DNA of 64,000 nucleotides from an uncultured Rhodospirillales bacterium (lineage in GTDB: Bacteria > Pseudomonadota > Alphaproteobacteria > CAAGCB01 > CAG-977): NCBI GenBank assembly GCA_902777205.1, contig CACYSU010000001.1, positions 85,832 to 149,831 on the forward strand, read 5' to 3'. The position numbers and the translations under genes were made by a program. Position 1 is the first letter of the stretch, and every line of letters begins with the position of its first letter. Positions 18,306 to 27,269 of the stretch are shown here, one piece after another. The notes under the pieces are model-generated. The model ran no database searches and was not told the DNA's origin. It worked only from the letters and a program-made list of their open reading frames with translations.

Positions 18306-19492
18306 CGCGGACGGACGATGAATTGCTGGTGTATTTGATCGCGGGCGAACCGTCGGGCGATTTGCTGGCGTCGCGGCTGATGCGGGCACTGCGCGAAAAA
18401 AAGGGCGGCAAAGTCCGGTTTGCCGGCGTCGGCGGCGAAACGATGATCGAAAACGGGTTTGAAAGCCTGTTCGATTCGTCCGAACTGGCGGTTATGGGGT
18501 TGGCGGAGGTCGTTCCCTCCATTCCGCGCATTATGGCGCGCATTCGCCAGACGGTGGACGATATCGTCGAAAAACGCCCCGATGTCGTCGTGACCGTTGA
18601 CAGTTGGAGCTTTTGCGCCCGCGTGAACAAAGGGTTGCGTTCCATGCATACGGGAATCCCTCAAATCCATTACGTCGCGCCGCAAGTCTGGGCGTGGAAA
18701 AAGGGGCGCGCGAAAACCTGCGGGCGGTATATCAACCGGCTGATGGCTTTGCTGCCGAACGAAGCGAAATACTTTACGCCTTACGGTTTGAAAGTCGATT
18801 TCGTCGGCCATCCCGTCGTCGAGGGCGGCGCGGCCAAAGGCGACGGCAAGGCTTTCCGCAAAAGAAACGATATTCCGGAAACGGCGAAGCTGTTGTGCGT
18901 TCTGCCGGGGTCGCGGCGGTCGGAAACCAAATACCTGCTGCCCGTGTTCAAAGATGTCGTCGCGGCGTTGAAACAAAAACACCCCGATATGCAAATCGTC
19001 GTCCCGACGGTCGTGACGGTGGAACGGACGGTGCGGCAGGCGGTCGCGGATTGGCCGCTGCCCGTTCATGTCGTGACGGGCGAGGCGAACCGGTACGACG
19101 CGTTCGCGGCGTGCGACGCGGCTTTGGCGGCGTCGGGGACGGTCGCACTGGAATTGGCGATGGCGAAAGTGCCGTATATGATCGCCTATAAAATGAATCC
19201 GGTGTCGTCTTTTCTGGCGCGGAAGCTGGTTTCGGGACGGTTCGCGAATCTGGTCAACATTTTGGCGGATCGGGAAATCGTCAAGGAATGTTTGTTGGAG
19301 GATTGCACGGTTCAAAACCTGAGCGCGGAAATCGAAAAGCTGCTGGACGACAAAGCCCACCGCGACGCCGAGGTCAACGACGCTTTCGGCGTGCTGAAAA
19401 TGCTGGGCGCGGACGATCCCGTCACTCCCAGCCAAAAAGCGGCGGAAGTTGTTTTAACCGTTGCCGGCGAACACAGGGCGAAAAAAGGTTAA
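18302..19492 (+). CDS. lpxB: Lipid-A-disaccharide synthase
   Basis: 396-residue GT19 glycosyltransferase that joins lipid X and UDP-2,3-diacylglucosamine. Landmarks are IAGEPSGDLLASRLMRAL at the N-terminus, PQIHYVAPQVWAWKKGRA, VDFVGHPVVEG, LPGSRRSE and ASGTVALELA. The ATG overlaps the lpxI stop by 4 bases. The TAA at the end is shared as TTAA with the TAA of gph on the other strand, leaving no room for a terminator. Confidence 0.96.
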   Translation: MTRTDDELLVYLIAGEPSGDLLASRLMRALREKKGGKVRFAGVGGETMIENGFESLFDSSELAVMGLAEVVPSIPRIMARIRQTVDDIVEKRPDVVVTVDSWSFCARVNKGLRSMHTGIPQIHYVAPQVWAWKKGRAKTCGRYINRLMALLPNEAKYFTPYGLKVDFVGHPVVEGGAAKGDGKAFRKRNDIPETAKLLCVLPGSRRSETKYLLPVFKDVVAALKQKHPDMQIVVPTVVTVERTVRQAVADWPLPVHVVTGEANRYDAFAACDAALAASGTVALELAMAKVPYMIAYKMNPVSSFLARKLVSGRFANLVNILADREIVKECLLEDCTVQNLSAEIEKLLDDKAHRDAEVNDAFGVLKMLGADDPVTPSQKAAEVVLTVAGEHRAKKG

Positions 19493-20151
19493 AGCCGTTT
19501 CAAAACGTCAGGCAAATCGCCGAAATCGTCAATCAGCGCGTCGGGTTTGATTTCGTCGAACGGGACGTGCGAATAGCCGTAGGTCAGCAGGACAACGGGA
19601 AATCCCGCGTTGCGCGCGGCGTCGGCGTCGGCTTCGCTGTCGCCGACCATGACGGCCGAATCGTTTGTTCCGCCCATGCGCTTGACGGCTTCCCACAGCG
19701 GTTCGGGGCGCGGTTTGCGCACGGGCAGGGCGTCGGCGTCCAAAACAACGTCGAAATATTTCGCCAGATCCAGCTTTTTCAAAATGGCAAGAGTCGGTTC
19801 GTGCGGTTTGTTCGTGCAGACCGCCAGCTTGAACCCGTCCGTTTTCAACCGTTCCAGCGTTTCGGGAACGCGCGGAAAAGCGCAAGTCAAGCTCATTTCC
19901 GCGTCGGCGTATTGGCGCACCCATGCGTCCAGCAGTGCCGGCATTTCGGATTCGCCGACCGCTTCGCCCGTCAATTTGTACGCCCCGCGCAGCATCATCG
20001 CCGCGCCGTTTCCGATGATCGACACGGTTTCGGATTCGGTCAGCGCGCGCCGTCCGTGTTTGTTCAAAAACAGGCTGATTTCGCGGCACAAATCGGGAAC
20101 GCTGTCGATCAGCGTGCCGTCCAGATCGAAAATCACATATTTTTTTACCAT
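19489..20151 (-). CDS. gph: Phosphoglycolate phosphatase-like HAD hydrolase
   Basis: 220-residue HAD-superfamily phosphatase. Motif I is FDLDGTLIDS near residue 8, motif II is VCTNKP, and motif III/IV is PEPLWEAVKRMGGTNDSAVMVGDSEADADAA. The helical cap domain lies between motifs I and II. Length and motifs fit Gph, which detoxifies 2-phosphoglycolate from DNA repair, but other HAD phosphatases share these traits, so the substrate is inferred. It is transcribed toward lpxB, with the two stop codons sharing TTAA, and diverges from glmU. Confidence 0.8.
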   Translation of the reverse strand: MVKKYVIFDLDGTLIDSVPDLCREISLFLNKHGRRALTESETVSIIGNGAAMMLRGAYKLTGEAVGESEMPALLDAWVRQYADAEMSLTCAFPRVPETLERLKTDGFKLAVCTNKPHEPTLAILKKLDLAKYFDVVLDADALPVRKPRPEPLWEAVKRMGGTNDSAVMVGDSEADADAARNAGFPVVLLTYGYSHVPFDEIKPDALIDDFGDLPDVLKRL

Positions 20152-20252
20152 TGTTTAAACTTCCGTAACAAACTGTCGCCATAATTTATTTCAACTTTTG
20201 TCCCGACTATGTCACATTGTCGGTAAAATTACAAATAAAGGATAGGCTTTCG

Positions 20253-21605
20253 ATGTCTGAAAACAAAGTTTGCGCCGTCGTTTTGGCGGCGGGTCAGGGA
20301 ACGCGGATGAAGTCCGCCCTGCCCAAAGTTCTGCACAAAATCGCGGGGCGTCCCATGGTGTGCCATTTGCTGGCGACGGTGGACGAATTGAACGCCGAAA
20401 AGGCGGTCGTCGTCGTCGGGCCGAATATGGAACGGGTCGCCGAAGCGGTCGCTCCGCACGCGGTCGCCGTTCAGCATAAGCAGCAGGGGACGGGCGACGC
20501 GGTCAAGGCGGCGCGCGAACATCTGGCCGGTTTCAAGGGCAGCGTTTTGGTGCTGTACGGCGATACGCCGCTGGTGAAACGGGAAACTTTGCAGGAAATG
20601 ATCCGTCTGCGCGAAAACGGCGCGGCGGTCGTCGTGCTGGGGTTTGAACCCGCCGATCCCGCCCGTTACGGACGTTTGATCGTCAAGGACGGCGAATTGG
20701 AACGCATTGTGGAATACAAGGACGCGACCGAATCCGAACGCGCCGTCCGCCTGTGCAATTCGGGCGTGATGTGTCTGGACGGCGAACGGCTGGCAGGGTG
20801 GCTGGACCGGTTGACGAACGACAACGCGGCGGGGGAATACTATCTGACCGATCTGGTCGCCATGGCGCGCGCGGACGGATGCAAGGCCGCCGCGATCAAA
20901 TGCGACGAGGAAGAGGTCGCGGGGGCGAATTCCCGCGCCGATCTGGCGATGATCGAAAAGATCGCCCAGTGCCGTTTGCGTGAAAAATTTTTGGCGCAGG
21001 GTGTGACGATGACCGATCCGGACACCGTGTGGTTTTCCTATGACACCGTGCTGGGCAGGGACGTCACGATCGAACCGTCCGTGATTTTTGAAACGGGATG
21101 CGTGGTCGAAGACGACGTTGAAATCAAAGGTTTCTGCCATTTCGAGGGAACGCATATCCGCAAAGGCGCGAAAGTCGGGCCGTTCGCCCGCCTGCGCCCC
21201 GAATCCGATGTCGGCGAAAACTGCCACATCGGCGATTTCGTCGAAATCAAAAAATCCGTGATCGAATCGGGGGCGAAAGTCAACCACCTGTCCTATATCG
21301 GCGACGCCCGCGTCGGGGCGAAAACCAACATCGGGGCGGGAACGATCACCTGCAATTACGACGGTTATTTCAAATCGAAAACGGACATCGGGGCGGGGGC
21401 GTTCATCGGGTCGAACACGATCATCGTCGCGCCGTGCAAAATCGGCGACGGCGCGCTGACCGCCGCGGGATCGGTGATCACCAAGGACGTTGAACCGGAC
21501 GCAATGGCGGTCGCCCGCGGTAAACAGACGGCTTTGGCCGGATGGGCGGAAAAGTTCCGCGAACAGAAAAAAGCTTTAAAAGACAAACTTTCAAAAAAAG
21601 GATAA
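20253..21605 (+). CDS. glmU: Bifunctional GlcNAc-1-P uridyltransferase / GlcN-1-P acetyltransferase
   Basis: 450 residues. The N-terminal uridyltransferase domain has LAAGQGTRMKSALPKVLHKI near residue 10 and LYGDTPLV. The C-terminal acetyltransferase is a hexapeptide beta helix with NHLSYIGDARVGAKTNIGAG, including the catalytic-region His, and CNYDGYFKSKT. The product UDP-GlcNAc feeds both murein and the LpxA pathway encoded upstream. The ATG at 20253 fits the family N-terminus and is preceded by AAAGGATAG. glmS follows after 6 bases, so the two hexosamine enzymes are co-expressed. Confidence 0.96.
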   Translation: MSENKVCAVVLAAGQGTRMKSALPKVLHKIAGRPMVCHLLATVDELNAEKAVVVVGPNMERVAEAVAPHAVAVQHKQQGTGDAVKAAREHLAGFKGSVLVLYGDTPLVKRETLQEMIRLRENGAAVVVLGFEPADPARYGRLIVKDGELERIVEYKDATESERAVRLCNSGVMCLDGERLAGWLDRLTNDNAAGEYYLTDLVAMARADGCKAAAIKCDEEEVAGANSRADLAMIEKIAQCRLREKFLAQGVTMTDPDTVWFSYDTVLGRDVTIEPSVIFETGCVVEDDVEIKGFCHFEGTHIRKGAKVGPFARLRPESDVGENCHIGDFVEIKKSVIESGAKVNHLSYIGDARVGAKTNIGAGTITCNYDGYFKSKTDIGAGAFIGSNTIIVAPCKIGDGALTAAGSVITKDVEPDAMAVARGKQTALAGWAEKFREQKKALKDKLSKKG

Positions 21606-21611
21606 GAAATC

Positions 21612-23438
21612 ATGTGCGGCATTGTCGGTATCATTTCCAACAGACAAGTGACACCCCTTTTGATCGACGGACTGAAACGTCTGGAATACCGCGGTTATGA
21701 TTCCGCGGGCGTGGCGACGTTGGTTGACGGCAAAATCGAACGGCGCAGAGCCAAGGGAAAGATCGTCAATCTGGAAAACAAAATCGCCGAACACCCGTTG
21801 CCGGGGACGGTCGGAATCGGCCACACCCGCTGGGCGACGCACGGCGTTCCGAACGAAACGAACGCGCATCCGCACGCGACGAAACACGCCGCCGTCGTGC
21901 ATAACGGCATTATCGAAAACTATCGCGAACTGCGCGACGAATTGATCGCGTTGGGACACGTTTTTGAAAGCGAAACGGACACCGAAGTCGTCGTTCACTT
22001 GATTTCCCAGAAAATCGAAGAGGGGCTGGATCCGCAAACGGCGGTCGCGCAGTCGCTGAAACGGCTGAAAGGCGTTTTCGCTTTGGCGATCATTTTCGCG
22101 GGGCGCGAAGATTTGCTGATCGGCGCGCGCAAAGGGGCGCCTTTGGCGGTCGGGTTCGGCGAAGGCGAGATGTTCCTCGGTTCCGACGCTTTGGCTTTGG
22201 CGCCGCTGACCCAAAAAATCATGTATCTGGAAGAAGGCGACTACACCGTTTTGACGCATGACGGCGCGACCGTTTACGACGCGAACGACAACAAGGTGGA
22301 ACGCCCCGTCGTCCTTTCCGCGACATCCGGCGCGATGATCGGCAAAGGCGGATACCGTCACTTTATGCTTAAGGAAATTTACGAACAGCCGCAGGTGATC
22401 GGCGACACGCTGAACACGATGATCAATCAGGACACGAACACGATCACGCTGCCCGACGTTCCGTTTGATTTAAAGGATGTGACCCGTTTGACGATCGTCG
22501 CGTGCGGCACGTCCTATTACGCGGGGCTGGTCGGCAAATACTGGATCGAAACAATCGCCCGCGTTCCCGTCGATATCGACGTCGCGTCCGAATTCAGATA
22601 CCGCTCCCCCGTGTTGGAAAAGGGCGGGGCGGCGCTGTTCATTTCCCAATCGGGCGAAACGGCGGACACGCTGGCGGCTTTGCGTTATTGCAAGGAACAC
22701 GGGCAGAAAATCGTGTCGATCGTCAATGTGGCGGGCAGCACGATGGCGCGCGAATCCGATTGCGTGCTGCGGACGCTGGCGGGGCCGGAAATCGGCGTCG
22801 CTTCGACCAAGGCGTTTACGACCCAGCTGACGCTGCTGGCGTGTTTCGCGATCGCTTTGGGGCGCGCGAAGGGCGTTTTGCCCGAAGCCGAAGAGGCGCG
22901 TCTGTCCCACGCGCTGGTCGAAGTGCCGTCCCGCGCCGCCGAAGTGTTGAACAACGACGACAATATCGCCAAAATCGCGCAAGACCTGTTTGTTGACGCG
23001 CGCGACGTGCTGTATTTGGGACGCGGCAGCAGCTATCCGATCGCTTTGGAAGGCGCGCTGAAGCTGAAGGAAATCTCTTACATCCACGCCGAGGGATACG
23101 CCGCGGGCGAAATGAAGCACGGGCCGATCGCTTTGATCGACGAAAGCGTTCCCGTCGTTGTCGTCGCGCCGACGGACGATTTGTTCGACAAGACCTTTTC
23201 CAATATGCAAGAGGTTATGGCGCGCGGCGGAAAAGTCGTGTTTTTCGGCGATAAAACCGGCGTCGGTTCGATTTCGGGGCGTTCGGCGGCCTCTGTCGCT
23301 TTGCCGGCCGTCGATCCGTTCGTCGCGCCGATTCTGTACGCCATTCCGGTGCAGCTGCTGGCCTATCACACGGCGGTCGCCAAAGGAACCGACGTTGACC
23401 AGCCGCGCAATCTGGCCAAAAGCGTGACGGTCGAATGA
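21612..23438 (+). CDS. glmS: Glutamine--fructose-6-phosphate aminotransferase
   Basis: 608 residues; makes glucosamine-6-phosphate from fructose-6-P and glutamine. The N-terminal glutaminase has the catalytic Cys immediately after Met (MCGIVGIISNRQVTPLLIDG), with GHTRWATHG and NGIIENY. The two SIS domains carry ACGTSYYAG, SQSGETADTLAAL and STKAFTTQ, and the C-terminus is the invariant PRNLAKSVTVE. ATG at 21612 is fixed by the N-terminal cysteine. The stop overlaps the next gene by 4 bases (ATGA). Confidence 0.98.
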   Translation: MCGIVGIISNRQVTPLLIDGLKRLEYRGYDSAGVATLVDGKIERRRAKGKIVNLENKIAEHPLPGTVGIGHTRWATHGVPNETNAHPHATKHAAVVHNGIIENYRELRDELIALGHVFESETDTEVVVHLISQKIEEGLDPQTAVAQSLKRLKGVFALAIIFAGREDLLIGARKGAPLAVGFGEGEMFLGSDALALAPLTQKIMYLEEGDYTVLTHDGATVYDANDNKVERPVVLSATSGAMIGKGGYRHFMLKEIYEQPQVIGDTLNTMINQDTNTITLPDVPFDLKDVTRLTIVACGTSYYAGLVGKYWIETIARVPVDIDVASEFRYRSPVLEKGGAALFISQSGETADTLAALRYCKEHGQKIVSIVNVAGSTMARESDCVLRTLAGPEIGVASTKAFTTQLTLLACFAIALGRAKGVLPEAEEARLSHALVEVPSRAAEVLNNDDNIAKIAQDLFVDARDVLYLGRGSSYPIALEGALKLKEISYIHAEGYAAGEMKHGPIALIDESVPVVVVAPTDDLFDKTFSNMQEVMARGGKVVFFGDKTGVGSISGRSAASVALPAVDPFVAPILYAIPVQLLAYHTAVAKGTDVDQPRNLAKSVTVE

Positions 23439-23986
23439 TATTGCGCGAAAAAGCCGCCCGATTGTTTCGCCGGTTGAAAAAAAACGGGCGGCCGGTGCTG
23501 ACGGTCGGGGTTCCGGCCGTCGCCGCGGCGGCTTTGCTGGCCGTTTTGCCGCTGTCCGTCATGTTTTCCGACGACGCGTCGTTCAAACCGTGCGGGCGGA
23601 TGTTGACGCAATGCGCGGACGACGGCGCGTCCTTGGGCAAAATGGCGGTGTGCGCGTATAAAACAGCGTGGTGCGACGCGGGCGTTTTGTGGGACAAGAT
23701 GAACGGCAAAAAGTTTCCCGATCTGGAAGGGCTGCCCGCCGTTGACGAACAGGCGGACAAAGAGCTGTTTGAAAAGCTGACCGCCGACGATTTTCTGGAA
23801 AAGCGGTTCGAGGAGCTGGAGGCGGAACAATCCGGCGAACCGGACGCGATGTCCGACGCGGAGCTGAAAGAATACATGGAACGGGCGCGGCGCGACAGGA
23901 TCGCGTTTGAAAAATCGCAGGCCGAAAAGCGCGCGGCCGCGGCGGCGTCGGCTGACGATGATTTAACTGGAAAAACGGCGCAATAA
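23435..23986 (+). CDS. Small membrane-anchored protein, function unknown
   Basis: 183 residues. A basic N-terminus (REKAARLFRRLKKNGR) precedes one hydrophobic segment (about 22-43, VGVPAVAAAALLAVLPLSVM), so it is probably a type II membrane protein with a periplasmic domain. That domain has four cysteines within about 30 residues (KPCGRMLTQCADD, AVCAYKTAWCDAG), which could form disulfides, and then a charged helical C-terminus rich in Glu and Ala. No family was recognised. It is translationally coupled to glmS (ATGA overlap). A promoter for the DAHP synthase appears to lie at its 3' end. Confidence 0.65.
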   Translation: MILREKAARLFRRLKKNGRPVLTVGVPAVAAAALLAVLPLSVMFSDDASFKPCGRMLTQCADDGASLGKMAVCAYKTAWCDAGVLWDKMNGKKFPDLEGLPAVDEQADKELFEKLTADDFLEKRFEELEAEQSGEPDAMSDAELKEYMERARRDRIAFEKSQAEKRAAAAASADDDLTGKTAQ

Positions 23987-23996
23987 AGCCTATAAG
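23968..23996 (+). promoter_or_regulatory. Possible promoter of the DAHP synthase gene
   Basis: TGGAAA (23968-23973) and TATAAG (23991-23996) lie 17 bases apart, ending 31 bases before the ATG at 24028. The same TGGAAA-17-TATA arrangement occurs before glgE. It overlaps the end of the preceding gene. Confidence 0.35.
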
Positions 23997-24027
23997 AATT
24001 CAGGACTTTGAATAAAAGGTTGTCGCA

Positions 24028-25401
24028 ATGGAAGAATGGCTCCCCGATTCATGGCGGTCGAAACCGGCGGTTCACCTGCCGGAATATCCCGATCAGGAAC
24101 GTTTGCGCTCGGTTGAACGGAAATTGCGCAAATATCCGCCGCTGGTTTTCGCCGAAGAAGCCGCCCGTTTGAAAAAATCGCTGGGCGATGTCGCCAACGG
24201 CAGGGCTTTTTTGCTGCAGGGCGGCGATTGCGCCGAAAGCTTCGCCGATTTCGGGGCGGGCAACATCCGCGATATGTTCCGCATTTTGCTGCAAATGGCC
24301 GTTGTTTTGATGTTCGGCGCGTCGCGTCCCGTCGTTAAGGTCGGGCGTATGGCCGGCCAGTTCGCCAAGCCGCGGTCGTCCGCGTTTGAAACGGTCAACG
24401 GCGTGACTTTGCCGTCGTACAAGGGCGACAACATCAACGGCATCGAATTCACCCCGCAATCCCGCACGCCCGATCCGGAACGGATGCTGCAGGCGTATCA
24501 TCACGCTTCGGCGACGCTGAACCTGCTGCGCGCGTTTTCGCAGGGCGGGTTCGCCGATTTGAACAAAGTGCAGGAATGGAATTTGGGCTTTGTCGCCAAT
24601 TCGTTGCAAGGCGAGCAGTACCGCCGTTTCGCCGACCGGATCAGCGAAACGCTGAATTTTATGGCGGCGTGCGGCATATCGGCCGATTCCGTGCCGTTGG
24701 TGCGCGAAACGCCGTTTTACACGTCGCACGAAGCGCTGTTGTTGCCGTTTGAAGAGGCGATGACCCGCGTTGACACGTCGTCGGGCGATTGGTACGATTG
24801 TTCCGCCCATATGCTGTGGATCGGGGAACGGACGCGCGATCCGGACGGGGCGCACGTCGAATTCGCCCGCGGGGTCAGCAACCCCGTCGGCGTCAAGGTC
24901 GGGCCGAAAACGCAAATCGACGATTTGCTGCGGCTGTGCGACATTTTGAACCCGCTGAACGAAGCGGGGCGGCTGACCTTTATCGTGCGCATGGGGGTGA
25001 ACGCCATCGGCGAAAAGCTGCCGCCGCTGATCCGCGCCGTTGAAAAAGAGGGATACCGGATCGTGTGGTCGTGCGACCCGATGCACGCGAACACGCAAGT
25101 GGCGTCAAACGGCTATAAAACCCGCGATTTCCAAGCGATTTTGGCAGAGGTTAAAAACTTTTTCGCCGTGCATCGGGCGGAGGGGACGTACGCCGGCGGC
25201 CTGCATTTTGAAATGACCGGACAGGACGTGACCGAATGTGTCGGCGGTTCCCAGAAAATCACCGAGGAAAATCTGGCCGAGCATTACAGCACGCTGTGCG
25301 ATCCGCGGCTGAACGCCAACCAATCGCTGGAACTGGCTTTTCTGGTTGCCGAAATTTTAAAGAAAAACGCCGCGGAACGGCCGTTCGCGTCCGCCGAATA
25401 A
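24028..25401 (+). CDS. aroG: Class II 3-deoxy-7-phosphoheptulonate (DAHP) synthase
   Basis: 457-residue plant/actinobacterial-type (class II) DAHP synthase, first enzyme of the shikimate pathway, condensing PEP with erythrose-4-phosphate. Hallmarks are [11 protein letters not shown] (about residues 63-73, with the metal-binding Cys), [37 protein letters not shown] and [18 protein letters not shown]. The length matches the family. Feedback control is not readable from the sequence. A probable promoter lies just upstream. It converges on the glycosyltransferase gene with a 20-base gap and no visible terminator. Confidence 0.95.
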   Translation: MEEWLPDSWRSKPAVHLPEYPDQERLRSVERKLRKYPPLVFAEEAARLKKSLGDVANGRAFLLQGGDCAESFADFGAGNIRDMFRILLQMAVVLMFGASRPVVKVGRMAGQFAKPRSSAFETVNGVTLPSYKGDNINGIEFTPQSRTPDPERMLQAYHHASATLNLLRAFSQGGFADLNKVQEWNLGFVANSLQGEQYRRFADRISETLNFMAACGISADSVPLVRETPFYTSHEALLLPFEEAMTRVDTSSGDWYDCSAHMLWIGERTRDPDGAHVEFARGVSNPVGVKVGPKTQIDDLLRLCDILNPLNEAGRLTFIVRMGVNAIGEKLPPLIRAVEKEGYRIVWSCDPMHANTQVASNGYKTRDFQAILAEVKNFFAVHRAEGTYAGGLHFEMTGQDVTECVGGSQKITEENLAEHYSTLCDPRLNANQSLELAFLVAEILKKNAAERPFASAE

Positions 25402-25421
25402 GGTGCGGCGCGGCGGTAACG

Positions 25422-27269
25422 TCAACGCAGCGGCGCGCGCAGGGGCTTGGGCTTTGACGCGCCGATCTGCGATTTCCAAAATCCTTCGCATCCTTTGACC
25501 CGCCCTTCGGTCAACGGGGCGGCGCGCAGCAGGCGCAGGTTCTTTTTTCCGGAAAACGGGTCGATGGCGATGTTGCTGCCGCCGTTGAAACACCGGACGT
25601 ATCCGTCGGGGACGGCGCGTTCGTGGCCGAGCAGGCGGCGCGTTTCGTATTTCAGCGGGGATTTCGCCGCGATGATGTTGCTGCGTCCGGACAGGTCGAT
25701 GATGAATGTTTCGGGCAGCGTCCACCCCGCCACGCCGACAAAGTCCCACGCGAACAGGCGGTAGGCGTCCTTTTTGACGCGTTCGCCGTCGGCGCGCGCC
25801 GGAAACGTTTTCAGCAGCTCTTCGGTCAGAACCTTGTGTTCGCGCCAGCGCAGGGCGGCGCCCTGATAGATCAGGCGTTTCTGCGCCTCGTCCCATTGCT
25901 TTGCGAAAAAGGCGCGCCATCCGGCCTTTTGCGCGACGGGACGGTATAAAAACGCCGTTTCCCGCCGCGTGTTTAAATCCTTGGTCAGCGACGCGTGCGC
26001 CGACGGGATCGCCGTTCCGACCAGCAGATAGGCGCAAACGATGATCAGCACCCCTTTGAACGAACGGCAAATGTTCTCTGTCAGCATTTTCACGCCGGCC
26101 AGCGCGAACAGCGGAATGAAAAATCCGAACGGCCGGTATTCCAGCGTGTCCGCCCCGACGGCGAACAGATACACGCCGACATAGGCGACAAAGCTCAGAA
26201 TCAGCAAAAACAGGACGGCAAAACCCTTTTGCCGCCGGATGCCGAATTTGAACGCCGCCCACGGCAGGAAAAAGACGCTCCAAAAATACAGCGCGTATTC
26301 CAAAACGAACGACAGCGCGTAATCTCGTCCGATCGCGGGGAAAAATCCGGTGAACAGGACGGAAACGGCGTTCGGCACGGCGTCGCCATATACTTTTTCC
26401 AGCCAGCCGTAATACAGCAGCGGCGTTCCCAAGACAACCAGCCCCGTCAGGCACAAAAGCTTCGGCCGGCCGGTAAACAGGAACGCGCACAGGAAAACCG
26501 CCGACGCCGGAATGAACGTCACGCCGTCAAACCGGCACAACGCCAGCAAAACGGCCGACACCGCCAGCCAAAGCGGATTGCGCGTTTTATCCGAGGTCGC
26601 TTCAAACGTCCACCACAGCGCCAGAAAATTGAACAGCGCGGCTTCGGTGCCCGAAGTCATAAATTCCAAAAACGTCTTGTTCGTCAGCAAAATCAGGCAG
26701 ACGATCAAAAACAGGTAAAGGCTTTTGCGTTGGAAAACGGGCTGGACGGCCATGCGGCGGATGAACAGGAAACACATCCACACCTGTGCCATTGAAAACA
26801 GGTTCGTCATCAAATTCGCGCTGTACGGCGGTTGGACGCCGATCATCCACAAAGCGCGCAGCAGCGTCATCCACAAAATGCCGGTAAAGCCGGAAACGGG
26901 ATCGAACGGCGGCGGGTTGAACGTGTATCCCCACCCTTTGACGGCGTTCGACACATACCGGAACGTGATGAACGCGTCGTCGGCCAAAAACGCGTAAAAC
27001 GATCCGGCCGTGACGAACACGACGCTTAACAGAATGAAAAACACCGAAAAGCGGACTTTGTCCGTTTTCACCGTCCAATCGCGCAAATCCGCCGGTGTTT
27101 GGGTAAACAGGGGCTTCACCCCCAAAACGGCCGACCGCAAAGCGTGCTTCACATCATCGGCGCGGACGCTTTTCAATTTCGCGGTCAAAGCGGGGATCGC
27201 CCTTTTCAGCCGGAGTTTGACATCCGTCAGTTTCAGGCGGAGTTTGAAAAAGCGGTCGTTGAAATTCAT
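25422..27269 (-). CDS. GT-C family membrane glycosyltransferase (AftB-like)
   Basis: 615 residues with about ten hydrophobic helices after a basic, amphipathic N-terminal region of about 75 residues. The first extracytoplasmic loop carries ADDAFITFRYVSNAVKGWG followed by NPPPFDPVSGFTGILW. The acidic pair followed by FITFRY and a G-(F/Y)-T motif is characteristic of GT-C enzymes related to mycobacterial arabinofuranosyltransferase AftB, which use polyprenyl-phosphate sugars. A soluble C-terminal domain of about 180 residues follows. Donor and acceptor are unknown; a cell-envelope glycan is likely. It overlaps the upstream gene by 4 bases. Confidence 0.65.
   Translation of the reverse strand: MNFNDRFFKLRLKLTDVKLRLKRAIPALTAKLKSVRADDVKHALRSAVLGVKPLFTQTPADLRDWTVKTDKVRFSVFFILLSVVFVTAGSFYAFLADDAFITFRYVSNAVKGWGYTFNPPPFDPVSGFTGILWMTLLRALWMIGVQPPYSANLMTNLFSMAQVWMCFLFIRRMAVQPVFQRKSLYLFLIVCLILLTNKTFLEFMTSGTEAALFNFLALWWTFEATSDKTRNPLWLAVSAVLLALCRFDGVTFIPASAVFLCAFLFTGRPKLLCLTGLVVLGTPLLYYGWLEKVYGDAVPNAVSVLFTGFFPAIGRDYALSFVLEYALYFWSVFFLPWAAFKFGIRRQKGFAVLFLLILSFVAYVGVYLFAVGADTLEYRPFGFFIPLFALAGVKMLTENICRSFKGVLIIVCAYLLVGTAIPSAHASLTKDLNTRRETAFLYRPVAQKAGWRAFFAKQWDEAQKRLIYQGAALRWREHKVLTEELLKTFPARADGERVKKDAYRLFAWDFVGVAGWTLPETFIIDLSGRSNIIAAKSPLKYETRRLLGHERAVPDGYVRCFNGGSNIAIDPFSGKKNLRLLRAAPLTEGRVKGCEGFWKSQIGASKPKPLRAPLR

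Noticed and set aside
20198-20229. TTGTCC and TAAAAT as a glmU promoter
   Set aside because: The spacer is 20 bases, outside the normal 16-18 range, and no better pairing was seen in the 101-base gap.
23366-23830. Minus-strand frame ending HSTVTLLARLRGWSTSVPLA, a motif seen in many database 'hypothetical proteins'
   Set aside because: It is the antisense translation of the invariant GlmS C-terminus and the start of the next gene, a known type of spurious annotation.
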